Source of the DNA: a virus
Virus record (IMG/VR): IMGVR_UViG_3300027985_001080
Coordinates: 1-32,259 of that record
DNA length: 32,259 nt
Reading direction: 5' to 3' (one strand)
Part shown: one piece after another, positions 31,421-32,259 of the stretch
Numbering within the stretch: the stretch's first letter is position 1
Layout: every line of letters starts with the position of its first letter
Program-made: the position numbers and the translations under genes
The notes under the pieces: model-generated
Told to the model about the DNA's origin: nothing
The model's input: only the letters and a program-made list of their open reading frames with translations
Database searches by the model: none

Positions 31421-32070
31421 TGACTACGTCTAGTGCTGATCAGGGTTTGGTGTTGCCTAGTTCTGGCGATAGCAGTGACGCTGTTACGGCGTTTACGTCG
31501 TATAACGATGGGGTTGAGTCACGTCTTGTCAAACGGTACGCCTCAGCGGCGGAGCGTACCGTCCGGAACCCAACCCCCAACGAAGGAGAACTTGGGCACG
31601 TCTCCGCCACGAGCAGGTTTTACGTTTATGACGGCTCCGCTTGGGTGGACCTGCTGGAGCAGTCAGCTCCTGAATCAGTCGTGGGAACTGACGGGACCGA
31701 TGCCTCCAGCCTCAGCAGCACGACGTACGCCACCGGAGCGACGGTGTGTAGCGCCACCTTCACCGCGTCGTCGTCTGGCCGGGCGTTTGTGCATCTTTAC
31801 GGACGGCTCGGCTCGGACGGCACGAACCGCACATATCTGAGTTTCGCGATCAACGAAGATGATATCGGCGGCGTCGAAGTTCTCGGCGCCAGCGACAACA
31901 GAGCTTTGACCGTGCAGATAAACAGCCCGTTCATCGGCCTCGGTATGACCAAGCTGGTCACGGGGCTCACCGTCGGGCAAACCTACTTCGCGTATGTCGT
32001 GTACCGCGTCTCCGGCGGGTCATCAGGCGCATACGTTCACCGTGAAATCGCCGTTGGCCCGGCGACGTGA
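31420..32070 (+). CDS. Tail fibre protein, copy 1
   Basis: The product has 216 residues from ATG 31420. Residues 1-58 (TSSADQGLVLPSSGDSSDAV, VESRLVKRYASAAERTVRNP) are an attachment segment that is repeated almost exactly in the next gene. SRFYVYDGSAWVDLLEQ follows, a short motif common in actinophage fibres. From about residue 85 there is a jelly-roll-like domain (FTASSSGRAFVHLYGRL, TYLSFAINEDDIGGVEVLG, VTGLTVGQTYFAYVVYRVSG), probably the tip that meets the cell surface. GC is lower in the 5' part. The gene is followed after 9 bp by a second copy. Confidence 0.65.
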   Translation: MTTSSADQGLVLPSSGDSSDAVTAFTSYNDGVESRLVKRYASAAERTVRNPTPNEGELGHVSATSRFYVYDGSAWVDLLEQSAPESVVGTDGTDASSLSSTTYATGATVCSATFTASSSGRAFVHLYGRLGSDGTNRTYLSFAINEDDIGGVEVLGASDNRALTVQINSPFIGLGMTKLVTGLTVGQTYFAYVVYRVSGGSSGAYVHREIAVGPAT

Positions 32071-32252
32071 GGGGTTACTGTGACTACGTCTAGTGCTGAT
32101 CAGGGTTTGGTGTTGCCTAGTTCTGGCGATAGCACTGCCGCTGTTACAGCGTTTACGTCGTATAACGATGGGGTTGAGTCACGTCTTGTCAAACGGTACG
32201 CCTCCGCGGCGGAGCGTACCGTCCGGAACCCAACCCCCAACGAAGGAGAACT
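31421..32252 (+). repeat. Direct repeat of 172 bp (31421-31592 and 32081-32252)
   Basis: The two copies are exactly 660 bp apart and differ at 4 of 172 positions; two differences are silent. They begin at the second base of the start codons and end at GAAGGAGAACT. The low divergence means recent duplication or continued gene conversion. Recombination between the copies would delete or swap one complete fibre tip in frame. Confidence 0.9.
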
Positions 32253-32259
32253 AAGCTAC
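32080..32259 (+). CDS. Tail fibre protein, copy 2 (partial)
   Basis: GTG 32080, with GAGGGG (32069-32074) upstream, opens a frame that runs off the window after 60 codons. The first 57 codons match copy 1 with only two amino-acid changes (S to T and D to A at codons 19-20). It then diverges (ELSY against ELGH). The two genes therefore share one attachment segment and probably carry different tips. Confidence 0.65.
   Translation, partial: MTTSSADQGLVLPSSGDSTAAVTAFTSYNDGVESRLVKRYASAAERTVRNPTPNEGELSY

Noticed and set aside
31533-31562. Inverted repeat ACGGTACGC ... GCGTACCGT in both fibre copies, similar to an iteron half-site
   Set aside because: The 12-nt loop and arm order differ from the iterons, it is inside conserved codons (KRYASAAERTVRN), and the second occurrence is explained by the duplication.
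1-32259. tRNA genes, integrase, attachment site, lysis genes
   Set aside because: None could be recognised; this may only reflect the limits of the window.

Overview
The window is a contiguous piece of a tailed (siphovirus-type) phage or prophage of a high-GC actinobacterium. Almost every gene is on the + strand and tightly packed, with frequent ATGA or GTGA stop/start overlaps and GTG starts. A WhiB-family regulator and a sliding clamp that closely resembles an actinobacterial chromosomal DnaN fit an actinobacterial host. From memory of the family, the clamp's C-terminal residues look like those of Micromonosporaceae (Micromonospora or Actinoplanes type); this was not checked by a search. 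No integrase, lysis gene, tRNA or CRISPR array was seen. The window starts inside one gene and ends inside another, so free phage and prophage cannot be told apart.

Left part (1-5.8 kb), DNA replication: the end of an unknown gene with gene debris behind it, a small conserved protein, a sliding clamp (dnaN), a WhiB-like regulator with an extra zinc ribbon, and a single-stranded DNA-binding protein (ssb) followed by a hairpin terminator. Next is the only convincing minus-strand gene, a small HTH protein, diverging from a replication initiator across an AT-rich region with an operator-like palindrome. Inside the initiator gene lie five copies of a 19-bp palindrome in all three reading frames, followed by a short hairpin. 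This is probably the replication origin, arranged as in the lambda O gene. A DnaB-type helicase follows directly.

Middle part (5.8-11.2 kb): Cys/His-rich small proteins, an XRE-type HTH protein, a small RHH-like protein, the small and large terminase subunits, a protein of the Acb2/Tad1 hairpin family (anti-CBASS / anti-Thoeris nucleotide sponges), a DUF1360-like membrane protein and a 38-residue zinc-knuckle protein.

Right part (11.2-32.3 kb), virion: the portal; a giant polyprotein of about 1115 residues joining a MuF domain, a 2H-phosphoesterase domain and a capsid maturation protease; a proline-rich miniprotein; the major capsid protein; accessory head proteins; a probable major tail protein; two fibre-like proteins; head-tail connectors; a tail assembly chaperone with a probable -1 frameshift; the tape measure protein; and the baseplate and fibre genes. 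The window ends inside a second copy of the last fibre gene, whose first 172 bp are almost identical to those of the first copy.

The strongest leads are the origin embedded in the initiator gene, the pairing of a nucleotide-sponge-like protein with a 2H phosphoesterase fused into a virion morphogenesis polyprotein (a possible two-layer defence against cyclic-nucleotide immunity), and the tandem fibre genes with a duplicated 5' end.
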